From assembly GCF_947497915.1 (NCBI RefSeq), contig NZ_CANMIJ010000002.1, positions 558,001-622,000 of the forward strand: a stretch of 64,000 nt of DNA. Direction: 5' to 3'. The DNA is from an uncultured Erythrobacter sp. Lineage in GTDB: Bacteria > Pseudomonadota > Alphaproteobacteria > Sphingomonadales > Sphingomonadaceae. Below the pieces are notes generated by a model. That model ran no database searches. It saw only the letters and a program-made list of their open reading frames with translations, and had not been told where the DNA came from. Positions 18,603-27,395 of the stretch are shown piece after piece. The translations under genes and the position numbers were made by a program. The stretch's first letter is position 1. Each line of letters starts with the position of its first letter.

Positions 18603-18662
18603 GCGACCTGAAGGTCGCATCGCTACGGGCGGGCGGTCGCCCTTGCGGCTCGCAAGCGAGCC
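18603..18662. repeat. Three-hairpin intergenic repeat, copy 1
   Basis: Three hairpins follow one another between the acyl-CoA dehydrogenase and CoA-transferase genes: GCGACC/GGTCGC (18603-18618), GGGC-GGTC-GCCC (18631-18642) and GGCTCGC/GCGAGCC (18647-18662). The middle part, CGGGC GGGC GGTC GCCC TTGCG, recurs at 41290-41311 with two compensatory changes. This looks like a REP-type family of folded intergenic elements. Confidence 0.7.
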
Positions 18663-18699
18663 GTTCCAATACACGTTCGAGAACAGGTCTCTAATCTGA

Positions 18700-19941
18700 A
18701 TGTACAATCTTCTGAATGACCTTTCGATTGTCGAGGTCTCCAGCTTCGTCGCCTCGCCAACGGCAGGCCTGTATTGCGCGCAAATGGGTGCAGAGGTGAT
18801 CCGTGTTGATCACAAGGCGGGCGGCCTCGACTACGATCGCTATATGCTGACCAACGAAGGGCGCTCGCTGTCTTGGGAAAACCTCAATCGGGCCAAAAAA
18901 TCGGTCGCGCTTGATCTGCGCAGCGGTGAAGGGCGTGAGCTGTGCGTCGAACTGGCGGCAAAGACGGGCCAGTGCATTACCAACTTGCCCGAAAAGAGCT
19001 TCCTGAGCCACGCAGCAATCAAAGCGGCTCAAGCTGAAGGCACGCCGGACCTTACCTCGGTACGCATCATGGGCTGGCATGACGGACGGCAAGCGATGGA
19101 TTTCACCGTCAACGCCGCGTCGGGATACCCGCTCATGACAGGACCCGAGGACTGGGACATGCAAACCGCGCCGCCGGTTAATCAAGTGCTGCCCGCTTGG
19201 GACTTTATCACCGGAGCCTATTGCGCCTTTGCGATGCTCGCTGCGCTGCGCCACCGCGATGCAACAGGGCTTGGCTCTGAAGTGCGTGTTCCTTTGGGCG
19301 ATGTTGCGATTGGCACTACCGCAAATGCCGGATTGATGGCGGAAATGCTCTATCGCGGCAGTGATCGCGAACGCCTCGGCAACGCGATTTGGGGCGCATT
19401 TGGCCGCGATTTCCGATCCAAAGACGGTGTGCGATTTATGGTGGCGGCCCTCACTGCCAAACAATGGGCAGGCCTTGTCGAAGCATTCGGCGTGACGCTG
19501 CCGATCAGCAAGCTTGAAGCCGAAGTGGGTGTGACCTTCACCGATGGCGATGATCCACGCTTTAAGCACCGCCATGCCCTGTTCGACATTTTTCAGAACG
19601 TCGCGGGAAGCCACGATTACAAGGCGCTGGAATCGCTGATGGCGGCCCATGGCTGCACCTTCGAGAAATATCGCACCGCCCATGAGGCAGCGCATGATCC
19701 CGCTCTCGTCGCGGACAATCCGATGTTCGGCCCCTCACCTGCGAACCCGTCTGGCTTTGAATATCCAGCGCCGCGTTCCTTTGCGAACATTCCGGCCCAG
19801 CAAGCCGCCGATCCCGCTCCTGCGCCTTACCTCGGCCAGCATTCAGAAGAGGTGCTTGCCGAAAGGCTCGGCCTGTCGAGCGGCGCCATTGCCAAGCTGG
19901 TGGATGCAGGCACCGTAGCCCTCTCTGATAAGGACCGCTGA
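18700..19941 (+). CDS. CaiB/BaiF-family (class III) CoA-transferase
   Basis: The 413-residue protein begins MYNLLNDLSIVEVSSFVASPTAGL, followed by MGAEVIRVDHKAGGLDYDRY, characteristic of the family that moves CoA between carboxylates. The KSVALDLRSGEGRELCVELA and DFITGAYCAFAMLAALRHRD segments also match. The stop is shared with the next gene (TGATG overlap), so it is in an operon with the thiolase and the dehydratase. Its acceptor and donor acids are unknown. Confidence 0.9.
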   Translation: MYNLLNDLSIVEVSSFVASPTAGLYCAQMGAEVIRVDHKAGGLDYDRYMLTNEGRSLSWENLNRAKKSVALDLRSGEGRELCVELAAKTGQCITNLPEKSFLSHAAIKAAQAEGTPDLTSVRIMGWHDGRQAMDFTVNAASGYPLMTGPEDWDMQTAPPVNQVLPAWDFITGAYCAFAMLAALRHRDATGLGSEVRVPLGDVAIGTTANAGLMAEMLYRGSDRERLGNAIWGAFGRDFRSKDGVRFMVAALTAKQWAGLVEAFGVTLPISKLEAEVGVTFTDGDDPRFKHRHALFDIFQNVAGSHDYKALESLMAAHGCTFEKYRTAHEAAHDPALVADNPMFGPSPANPSGFEYPAPRSFANIPAQQAADPAPAPYLGQHSEEVLAERLGLSSGAIAKLVDAGTVALSDKDR

Positions 19942-21167
19942 TGACAAGAAGAGCCGCAATCGTATCGCCGCTTCGCACGCCCGTGGGCAAATTCCTTGGC
20001 GGGCTTTCCAGCCTTAATGCGGGCGAGTTGGGCGCGATCATTTTGAAAGCGCTTGTCGAACGCAGCGGGGTCGATCCCTCCCGCGTTGACGATGTCGTGT
20101 TCTCGCAAGGGTACGGAAATGCCGAAGCGCCCGCCATCGGGCATTGGTCGTGGCTGGCCGCGGGATTGCCATTGGAAGTGCCCGGCTATCAGCTGGACCG
20201 GCGCTGCGGATCGGGCCTGCAAGCGGTCGCCAACGCGGCGATGATGGTGGAAACCGGCATGGCCGATGTTGTGGTCGCAGGTGGATGCGAGAGCATGTCC
20301 AATGTCGAGCATTACACATTGCAAGGGCGCGGCGGCGCGCGAATGGGCGACATCACTTTGCATGACCGGCTGTCACGGGGCCGTTTGATGAGCCAGCCGA
20401 TTGAACGCTTTGGCGTGATAACTGGGATGATCGAAACAGCCGAAAACCTCGCCAAGGATTATGAGATTTCGCGCGAAGATGCCGATGCCTTTGCCGTGCG
20501 TTCGCACCAGAATGCAGCCGCCGCATGGCAAGCGGGCAAGTTCGATGCGCAGCTCGTCCCTGTCGAAGTGCCTCAGCGGCGCAAAGACCCGATAGTCTTC
20601 GATCATGACGAGGGTTACCGCGCGGATGCGACTGTGGATGTGCTTGCTGGCCTGCGTCCTATCGATGGCAGGCGTGATCCGGACGCAATCGTCACTGCGG
20701 GCAATGCCAGCCAGCAAAACGATGCGGCGGCGGCGTGTCTTGTCGTGGCCGAAGACAAGCTCGAGGAATTGGGCCTTGAGCCATCTCTTTGGTTTGGCGG
20801 GTGGGCAGCGGCAGGCTGCGATCCGTCGCGCATGGGATTTGGCCCCGTGCCAGCCGTAGAACGCCTTTTCGAGCGGCGCGGATATTCATGGGATGATATT
20901 GATCTGGTCGAGCTTAATGAAGCTTTTGCTCCGCAAGTTCTCGCCGTGTTAAAAGGTTGGGGCTGGTCAGCAGATGACAGCCGCCGCGACATCCTCAACG
21001 TCAATGGATCGGGCATTTCGCTCGGCCATCCCATTGGCGCAACTGGCGGGCGCATCCTCGCCGATATGGCTGCAGAGATGCACCGCCGCGAAGCGCGCTT
21101 TGGCTTGGAAACAATGTGCATCGGCGGCGGTCAGGGTATCGCTGCGGTGTTTGAGCGCGCCACGTGA
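19941..21167 (+). CDS. Thiolase (acetyl-CoA acetyltransferase family)
   Basis: The 408-residue enzyme has the nucleophilic Cys in LDRRCGSGLQAVANA (C89), a catalytic His in GHPIGATGG (H363) and the C-terminal Cys in MCIGGGQGIA (C393). It should thiolytically cleave or form 3-ketoacyl-CoA. It overlaps the CoA-transferase by one base and the dehydratase by four (GTGA), so the three are coupled. Biosynthetic versus degradative use cannot be settled; the CoA-transferase neighbour leans towards catabolism of an organic acid. Confidence 0.93.
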   Translation: MTRRAAIVSPLRTPVGKFLGGLSSLNAGELGAIILKALVERSGVDPSRVDDVVFSQGYGNAEAPAIGHWSWLAAGLPLEVPGYQLDRRCGSGLQAVANAAMMVETGMADVVVAGGCESMSNVEHYTLQGRGGARMGDITLHDRLSRGRLMSQPIERFGVITGMIETAENLAKDYEISREDADAFAVRSHQNAAAAWQAGKFDAQLVPVEVPQRRKDPIVFDHDEGYRADATVDVLAGLRPIDGRRDPDAIVTAGNASQQNDAAAACLVVAEDKLEELGLEPSLWFGGWAAAGCDPSRMGFGPVPAVERLFERRGYSWDDIDLVELNEAFAPQVLAVLKGWGWSADDSRRDILNVNGSGISLGHPIGATGGRILADMAAEMHRREARFGLETMCIGGGQGIAAVFERAT

Positions 21168-22012
21168 GCTTTGACGCTTGGATCGGGCGTGAGCAGCAAT
21201 CGAGTGACGTGCTGGACGCGGCGCGCGCGGCGCGCTGGCTTGCGACATTCGACCTAGCGATGCCGGAACCGGCGATCATGCCTCAGGGGATCCACTTTGC
21301 GCTGTGCACACCCGATACGCCAACGGCGGCCTTGGGCGAAGATGGGCACCCTGCGCGCGATGAAAGCGCGGAGAGTTTCCTGCCGCCATTTTCCATGCCG
21401 CGCCGCATGTGGGCCTCCAGCGCAATAGAATTCCGCGCGCCGATTGCGGTCGGCGCAGCGATCGCCCGGACTAGCCGCGTTGCCTCGATCAGCGAGAAAG
21501 TGGGCGGCAGCGGCAGGCTAGCCTTCGTAAATGTCGAGCATGAGACGCACGCCAACGGCACACTTTCGGTGCTGGAGACACAAACGCTCGTTTACCGCGA
21601 TGCTGCCGCAGAGGACGCACCGCTTTCCCCGCCTGATCAGGGTGACAAGACGTTTGATGCGAGTGAGTGGGAGGCGCATCGCGTCATAAATCCCGACCCG
21701 CGCCTGCTGTTTCGCTATTCCTCGCTCACTTTCAACTCGCACCGCATCCATTACGACGCGCCTTACGCGCGCGATGTTGAGCGGTACCGCGGGCTTGTGG
21801 TGCACGGGCCGCTGACGGCGAGCCTGCTCTTGCAATTGGCAGCGAGCACGCATGGCGAGAACGCGCTGCGCACCTTTGAATTTCGCGGGGTCTCGCCGGC
21901 CATTGCGGGCGAGCCGCTGCACCTTGTGATGCGCGGCAAAGACGGCAGCATTGAGCTTGGTGCATTTGCAGGCGATGGCCGTCAAATCACCAAAGCCAAG
22001 GCCGCAATCTAA
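21164..22012 (+). CDS. FAS1-like/MaoC-type acyl-CoA dehydratase
   Basis: This 282-residue double-hotdog protein starts at a GTG overlapping the thiolase stop. The C-terminal half carries the hydratase motif FNSHRIHYDAPYARDVERY followed by GLVVHGPL, as in MaoC and the mesaconyl-C4-CoA hydratase group. It would add or remove water at a 2-enoyl-CoA. Its stop overlaps by three bases the stop of the convergent PPK2 gene. Family confident; substrate inferred only from neighbours. Confidence 0.88.
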   Translation: MSFDAWIGREQQSSDVLDAARAARWLATFDLAMPEPAIMPQGIHFALCTPDTPTAALGEDGHPARDESAESFLPPFSMPRRMWASSAIEFRAPIAVGAAIARTSRVASISEKVGGSGRLAFVNVEHETHANGTLSVLETQTLVYRDAAAEDAPLSPPDQGDKTFDASEWEAHRVINPDPRLLFRYSSLTFNSHRIHYDAPYARDVERYRGLVVHGPLTASLLLQLAASTHGENALRTFEFRGVSPAIAGEPLHLVMRGKDGSIELGAFAGDGRQITKAKAAI

Positions 22013-22788
22013 CCTTTAATCGGGTAGTCCTTGATCGGCTCCATCACCGCGTAACTTTCCGATTTCGGCTCGCGGTCCAGAACAGGGAAATCAATCGCTG
22101 GCGGCTCGATATGGGTGTCAGGCAAACGGTCCAGCAAATCGCGGATCAGGCTAAGCCGTCCGCGTTTTTGATCATTGAAATCGACCAGAGTCCACGGCGC
22201 GTTATCCGTGCTGGTCGCTTTCAACATCGCTTCACGCGCTTCGGTATAGGCGTCGTATTTCTCACGCGCGGCGAGATCGACAGGTGACAGCTTCCACCGC
22301 TTCAGCGGATCTTCAAGCCGCTCACGAAGGCGTTCTTCCTGATTGTCCTGATCCGTAGTCAGCCAGTATTTGAACAGCATAATACCATCATCGGTAAGCT
22401 GCCTTTCAAAGATCGGAGCTTGTTCGAGAAACGCTTCGACTTGGGCTTCGCTCGCATAGCCCATAACCTTTTCCACGCCGGCGCGGTTGTACCAGCTGCG
22501 GTCGAACAGCACGATCTCGCCTGCGCTGGGCAAATGATCGATGTACCGCTGGAAATACCACTGGGTCTGCTCGTCTTCGCTCGGCTTGGAAAGAGCCACC
22601 GTGCGACACTGGCGCGGGTTCAATTTGTCACGCACCGCGCGGATCGCACCGCCTTTGCCCGCTGTATCACGGCCTTCAAATAGCACCACAATGCGCGCGC
22701 CTGTCGTCCGCGCCCAACGTGCCATGCCGACCAGTTCCTCGGTCATGGGTTCGAGCAGTTTGCGGTAGTCTTTCCCTTTGAGGGCCAT
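22009..22788 (-). CDS. ppk2: Polyphosphate kinase 2 family protein
   Basis: This 259-residue PPK2 uses polyphosphate to phosphorylate nucleotides. Walker A is FEGRDTAGKGGAIRA (G39-G46 region), and the lid/catalytic segments VLFDRSWYNRAGVEKVMGY and MLFKYWLTTDQDNQEERL are intact. One PPK2 domain points to the class that makes NDP/NTP from NDP or NMP. The reading frame is open upstream to 22971 but MALKGKDYRKLL at 22788 is the natural start. It is divergent from phhA with a 55-base gap. Confidence 0.92.
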   Translation of the reverse strand: MALKGKDYRKLLEPMTEELVGMARWARTTGARIVVLFEGRDTAGKGGAIRAVRDKLNPRQCRTVALSKPSEDEQTQWYFQRYIDHLPSAGEIVLFDRSWYNRAGVEKVMGYASEAQVEAFLEQAPIFERQLTDDGIMLFKYWLTTDQDNQEERLRERLEDPLKRWKLSPVDLAAREKYDAYTEAREAMLKATSTDNAPWTLVDFNDQKRGRLSLIRDLLDRLPDTHIEPPAIDFPVLDREPKSESYAVMEPIKDYPIKG

Positions 22789-22843
22789 GGTGTCTCTCGG
22801 ATTGTTGTTGCCTTGCCGCGATGGTAGTATCAAACGACACATC

Positions 22844-23782
22844 ATGGCTACACTTGCTGATCCTGACACCGATTTTTCGCGCCTGCCGGACCTTCCGGCG
22901 GATGTGTTCACCGCGCCGCTCGCCAAGCCTGCCCATCTGGGTGGTGACTGGCTGGAGCCTGCGCAGACCAACTATAGCACCGAAGATCACGGCATCTGGA
23001 ACGAGCTTTTCGCGCGCCAGATGGAAGTGCTTCCCGGACGCGCGGCGAGCGCATTTATGGCAGGCTTGGACAAGCTCGATCTTTCGCGCGGAGGCATTCC
23101 CGAATTCGGCGCGCTTTCAGAGGAACTGGACAAGCTGACAGGGTGGAGCGTCGTGCCTGTCCCGATGTTGATCCCTGATCACGTGTTCTTCTGGCATTTG
23201 GCGAATCGCCGCTTTCCTGCGGGCAATTTCATCCGCACACGCGAGACATTCGACTACATTCAGGAACCCGACGTGTTCCACGATGTCTTTGGCCATGTCC
23301 CGATGCTTACTGATCCGGTCTATGCCGATTACATGCAGGAATATGGCCGCGCGGGCTGGAAGGCGATGCATTACAATCGCCTCAAATCGCTTGGTGCGCT
23401 CTATTGGTACACGGTTGAATTTGGCCTGATCGAAGAGGCTGATGGCGTAAAAGCCTATGGCGCGGGCATTCTGTCCGGGCCGACGGAAGCTAAATTCGCG
23501 GTCGAAGCGGAAAGCCCGAACCGCATCATGCTCAACGTGGATCGGGTCATGCGCACCGATTACGTGATCAGCGATCTACAGCCGACCTATTTCGTGATTG
23601 AGAGCTTTGATGACCTCTTCCGCCAAACGGTAGAGCGCGATTTTGATAGGCTGTACAAGAACCTCGCGCCCGGCTTCACCTACGCCAACAGCGCGGTGAT
23701 CGATGTCGATTATGTCGTGAACCGGGGGACGCAGGAATACCATCTGCGCGGTGGCCGCGGCAGCGGAGCAGACCCGGTTTAA
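22844..23782 (+). CDS. phhA: Phenylalanine 4-monooxygenase
   Basis: The 312-residue non-haem iron, pterin-dependent hydroxylase makes tyrosine from phenylalanine. Iron ligands are H146 and H151 (VFHDVFGHVPML) and E192 (YWYTVEFGLIEE). The length fits bacterial PhhA, which lack the eukaryotic regulatory domain. It starts at MATLADPD; no Shine-Dalgarno is evident. The pterin recycling enzyme PhhB and the rest of tyrosine catabolism are not in the window. Its stop lies one base from the convergent small membrane gene. Confidence 0.95.
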   Translation: MATLADPDTDFSRLPDLPADVFTAPLAKPAHLGGDWLEPAQTNYSTEDHGIWNELFARQMEVLPGRAASAFMAGLDKLDLSRGGIPEFGALSEELDKLTGWSVVPVPMLIPDHVFFWHLANRRFPAGNFIRTRETFDYIQEPDVFHDVFGHVPMLTDPVYADYMQEYGRAGWKAMHYNRLKSLGALYWYTVEFGLIEEADGVKAYGAGILSGPTEAKFAVEAESPNRIMLNVDRVMRTDYVISDLQPTYFVIESFDDLFRQTVERDFDRLYKNLAPGFTYANSAVIDVDYVVNRGTQEYHLRGGRGSGADPV

Positions 23783-23783
23783 A

Positions 23784-24041
23784 TCAGATCTCTTCGGGCT
23801 CTCGCGCAACGAAATGGTGGACCACAAGAGCGACAGCGCCGCCTGCAAAGCCAGCACCGAAAGCGGTCAGCGACAATCCGCCAAGGAATGTCCAGCTGTT
23901 CACGAACAGCCCGACAGCGATGGTTGCGACCATCCCGACGCCCATCATGCGTAGAATCATACGCGGCGCTTCATTGCGACCAAGGATCGACGCCAGCCAG
24001 CCAAGGGTAGCCCCCAAAGTGATCAGCACGAGTAACGCCAT
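23784..24041 (-). CDS. Small membrane protein, GlsB/YeaQ-like
   Basis: The 85-residue product has three hydrophobic stretches (about 1-18, 30-46 and 52-75), with Gly-rich turns in FGAGFAGGAVALVVHHFV. Size and pattern resemble the GlsB/YeaQ/YmgE membrane family, which has a second member at 56.3 kb. Similarity is weak. It is between convergent phhA and co-oriented uppP. Function is unknown; membrane stress is a guess. Confidence 0.65.
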   Translation of the reverse strand: MALLVLITLGATLGWLASILGRNEAPRMILRMMGVGMVATIAVGLFVNSWTFLGGLSLTAFGAGFAGGAVALVVHHFVAREPEEI

Positions 24042-24130
24042 TGGTCTTCAATTCCTGTAAGTGTGGTCTCTTAGTTGCATAACACGCACGACCCTGAAAG
24101 GGTTCCGGTGATGCAGCGATTCTCTATGCT

Positions 24131-24988
24131 TTAGAAGAAATAGAGCAGCGCGCAGCCCATCGCCACGCGGTAAACCACGAAGACCATCATCGAAGCTTTC
24201 TTGAGGAAATTCATCAGGAAAGCCATCGTCAGGAATGCCGCGATAAAAGTAAGAACGCCTGCAACAAGCGCATCCCATGCCAAAGCGGTGCCTGCTTCGA
24301 AAATCTCTGGCACGATCAATATCCCTGCGCCTGCAACGGCCGGGATGGACAGCAGAAACGAGAAACGCGCGGCTTCGACCCGTTTGTACCCAAGGAAACG
24401 TGCCGCCGTCATGGTGACGCCAGAACGGCTGGTGCCCGGAATGATTGCCAGTGCCTGTGCCAGACCGACGATCAATCCGTCTCGCCACGTCATGTCTTCA
24501 AACTGTTTGATCTCTTTCCCGACAAAATCGGCAATGCCCAGCAAGATGCCATAAACGATCAAATTGACGGCGATGAGATCTGTGAAACGGATCGAGCTCA
24601 TGAGATCGCCGTCGATTATCTCGACCCCGAACACACTGGTCGCAATCCCATTGAACAGGCCCATTTTGATCGAAAGGCCAAACACGACTGCGGGGATCGT
24701 GCCGAGCACAATCCACCAAAACAATCGCCGTTCCGCAGGTGCATTGGGCGCACCTGCGCCAACCCCAATACTGGCAAAACCGCCTCGCGCCAGAACCAGC
24801 ACGTCTTTGAAGAAATAGACGATAATCGCCAACAGCGACCCTACATGCACGGCGACATCGATCAGCGGGCCTTGGTCCGAAAAGTCGGTGAAGGTCGGGA
24901 TCAGGATCAGATGGCCTGACGAGGATATCGGCAGGAATTCAGTGATTCCCTGAACCACCGCGATGATGAGCAGCTGTAGAAACGTCAT
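24131..24988 (-). CDS. uppP: Undecaprenyl-diphosphatase UppP (BacA)
   Basis: This 285-residue polytopic membrane enzyme removes a phosphate from undecaprenyl pyrophosphate, recycling the lipid carrier for peptidoglycan, and confers bacitracin tolerance. The signature GITEFLPISSSGHLIL (residues 14-29) and the second motif PGTSRSGVTM are present, with eight or so hydrophobic helices. A perfect 10-bp hairpin abuts the start codon on the mRNA, and the Shine-Dalgarno AAGGAG lies in its loop and stem. Confidence 0.95.
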   Translation of the reverse strand: MTFLQLLIIAVVQGITEFLPISSSGHLILIPTFTDFSDQGPLIDVAVHVGSLLAIIVYFFKDVLVLARGGFASIGVGAGAPNAPAERRLFWWIVLGTIPAVVFGLSIKMGLFNGIATSVFGVEIIDGDLMSSIRFTDLIAVNLIVYGILLGIADFVGKEIKQFEDMTWRDGLIVGLAQALAIIPGTSRSGVTMTAARFLGYKRVEAARFSFLLSIPAVAGAGILIVPEIFEAGTALAWDALVAGVLTFIAAFLTMAFLMNFLKKASMMVFVVYRVAMGCALLYFF

Positions 24989-25018
24989 GGCCCACGCTCC
25001 TTGTAGGAAGCGTGGGCC
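24989..25018 (-). promoter_or_regulatory. Hairpin overlapping the uppP ribosome binding site
   Basis: On the minus strand GGCCCACGCT pairs perfectly with AGCGTGGGCC across a 10-base loop TCCTACAAGG. The 3' arm ends directly at the uppP ATG. The Shine-Dalgarno AAGGAG spans loop and stem, so a folded leader would hide it. It could be a translational control element or a terminator of the upstream peptidase gene (there is no T-run). Confidence 0.6.
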
Positions 25019-25053
25019 AAGTCAATTCGTTTGCGATTGTTAGTGAGGCTAAA

Positions 25054-27228
25054 TCACCAGATGCGTACGCGATCTTCTGGCGGCAGGTATAGCGCGTCGC
25101 CTTCGGTGACATTGAACGCTTTGTACCACGCATCGCTGTGACGCACCGCGTTGTTCAAACGGAATTCGCCGGGAGGATGGTTCGCCGTCATCACACGGTT
25201 GCGAAGCGATTCCTCACGCTCCATCCCGCGCCATATCTGCGCATAGCCAAGGAAGAAGCGCTGATCTCCCGTCAGGCCGTCAATGACCGGCGCCTCTTCA
25301 CCGTTCAGCGACATGCGATAGGCGCGGTAAGCCATCTGTAGACCGACAACATCTCCAAGAGTTTCACCCATCGATTGGCCGGGACGAAGGCATTCTGGCC
25401 CGTTCGACCCTTCAACCGGGCAGTAGGATTTGATGAAGTCGCCCATCTTGTCGGTGAACTTCACAAAACCAGCACGGTCCTCGTCCTGCCACCAATTCCT
25501 CAGCGTTCCGGTCGCATCAAACTGCGAGCCTTGATCATCATAGCCATGGCCGATTTCGTGCCCAATCACCGCGCCAATGCCGCCGTAATTCACTGCCGGA
25601 TCGGCATTGCCATTAAAGAATGGCGGCTGAAGAATGGCGGCAGGAAAAACGATCCGGTTTGTAAGCGGAGAATAATATGCGTTCACCGTTTGCGGGAACA
25701 TTCCCCATTCGGTCGGATCCACTTCGGTGCCTAGGCGCGCAAGATTGTCTTCATCGTTCCACTTGATCGTCGCCATTCGGTTGCCCAGTGGATCGTCGGC
25801 AGAAATCTCCAACCCGTCATACGTCTTAAACTCGTCAGGATAGCCGATCATCGGCACAAAGCCTTCGAGTTTTGAGCGTGCCTCTGCGATCGTCGCTGGG
25901 GTCATCCAGGTATTCTCGTCGAGCGCCGCGTTCATAGCGCGACTAAGATTGGCTACCAGTTCATCCATCCGGGCTTTGCTGTCAGGCGGGAAGTATTTTT
26001 CGACATAGAGCGCGCCGAGTTGTTCACCAATGGCGCCTTCAACCGATGAGATTGCGCGCTTCCAGCGCTCCTGCTGCTGTTCCTGACCACTGATTGTCTT
26101 GCCGTAAAATTCGAAGTTTGCAGCATCCAGATCGCTCGAAAGCAGCGCCGCATTCGACGACAGGAAACTCTTCGCCATATAGGCTTTGATGGTCGCAAGC
26201 GGTGTCTCAGTCAGCAATTCCATCATAGCCGGCAAGCCGCCGCCAATCATTTCGACCTGCTCCGGCGTCAGCCCTGCTTCTTCGATCTCTTCATCCGTCG
26301 GAGGCAGCTGGGCCGCGAGATAGCGCGGCTGGCCCGCAAGTCTGGACGATTCCGGCACCGCGTCGATCGGAAAATCGCCAGCCAATCCTGCCAAGTCTTC
26401 TGGTGTAAGCTCGTTATAAGTCAGCGTCGGGCGGCGGAATATCTGGCGCGCCCATTCAATAGCGGCAACCTTGCTTTCGAACGCATACACCGCCTCGGCA
26501 GCATTTTCGGGATCCTGATATCCAGCGGCCGCATATATCGTGGCGAGATAGTCTTTGTATTTGGCGCGGATTTCCAGATTGCTTTCGGAATCGACCAGAT
26601 AGTAATCGCGATCCGGAAGCCCCATGCCATCGAAGCCAATATTTACGACATATTGGGTGGGGTTGCGCGCGTCGATGCCAACGCCTGCGCTCACCAGAGA
26701 CGGGTAACCCGGCTTGCCAAAAAGACTGGCGAGAGCCTCGAGATCGGATGCGCCATAAATTGCATCAAGATATGGCTGGGCAGGCGCAAGGCCGCTTGCA
26801 TCGATGGCTTCTACATCCATGAAAGCGTTGTAGGCATCGACAATTCGGCGGCCCTGCGTGCCTGGCTCCGGATTCGACGCGACGAGCGTATTCACCAACG
26901 TGCGCACATCGCGGGTCGATCCTTCACGCAGCATATCGAATGCGCCAAACCGTTGACGATCCGCCGGGATTTCGTTTGAAGCAATCCACTTGCCGTTGAC
27001 GTAGGCGTTGAAGTCATCACCCGGATCAACGTCACCATCAATCAAGTCAAGGCCGACACCCCAGCTGCCAAAATCCATAGTCGGAGAGGTAATATCACCG
27101 GATTCGGGCTCTTCGATCAGTGTTTCAGCGCCGTGGGCTCCGTGGCCCTCATGCTCATTGGCAACGGCGGGAGCGGTGAAAGCGAGCGCGGCGAGACTTG
27201 CGCCGAGAAAAGCAGTTTTGCGGATCAT
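25054..27228 (-). CDS. M13-family zinc metallopeptidase (PepO/neprilysin-like)
   Basis: This 724-residue enzyme has an N-terminal signal peptide with cleavage near AVA (about residue 23). The zinc motif is HEIGHG (H557, E558, H561), the third ligand is in the GETLGDVVGLQ segment, and the protein ends RVRIW, as M13 proteins finish in a short conserved tail. It should cleave small peptides in the periplasm. It is upstream of uppP on the same strand, with the hairpin between. A divergent SDR gene starts 168 bases away. Confidence 0.94.
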   Translation of the reverse strand: MIRKTAFLGASLAALAFTAPAVANEHEGHGAHGAETLIEEPESGDITSPTMDFGSWGVGLDLIDGDVDPGDDFNAYVNGKWIASNEIPADRQRFGAFDMLREGSTRDVRTLVNTLVASNPEPGTQGRRIVDAYNAFMDVEAIDASGLAPAQPYLDAIYGASDLEALASLFGKPGYPSLVSAGVGIDARNPTQYVVNIGFDGMGLPDRDYYLVDSESNLEIRAKYKDYLATIYAAAGYQDPENAAEAVYAFESKVAAIEWARQIFRRPTLTYNELTPEDLAGLAGDFPIDAVPESSRLAGQPRYLAAQLPPTDEEIEEAGLTPEQVEMIGGGLPAMMELLTETPLATIKAYMAKSFLSSNAALLSSDLDAANFEFYGKTISGQEQQQERWKRAISSVEGAIGEQLGALYVEKYFPPDSKARMDELVANLSRAMNAALDENTWMTPATIAEARSKLEGFVPMIGYPDEFKTYDGLEISADDPLGNRMATIKWNDEDNLARLGTEVDPTEWGMFPQTVNAYYSPLTNRIVFPAAILQPPFFNGNADPAVNYGGIGAVIGHEIGHGYDDQGSQFDATGTLRNWWQDEDRAGFVKFTDKMGDFIKSYCPVEGSNGPECLRPGQSMGETLGDVVGLQMAYRAYRMSLNGEEAPVIDGLTGDQRFFLGYAQIWRGMEREESLRNRVMTANHPPGEFRLNNAVRHSDAWYKAFNVTEGDALYLPPEDRVRIW

Positions 27229-27395
27229 ATGTTCGGGTCCCCGTTAAAAGTTCATTCTGCCTGAGAGCTTTGTGTAGCGCGCTTCGCAAAGCAAGGGTGT
27301 TGTTGATCTGGCCCTCGCGACCCTTGGTCGAATTGCGTGCCCTTCTTTAGAAAGGTATCGACGCGGCGCGGCCTATCGCGGCATAAGCTTGTCCC

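Noticed and set aside
18691..19695. A 334-codon open frame antisense to the CoA-transferase gene
   Set aside because: It mirrors a well-supported gene and encodes a low-complexity, Arg/His-rich product without domains.
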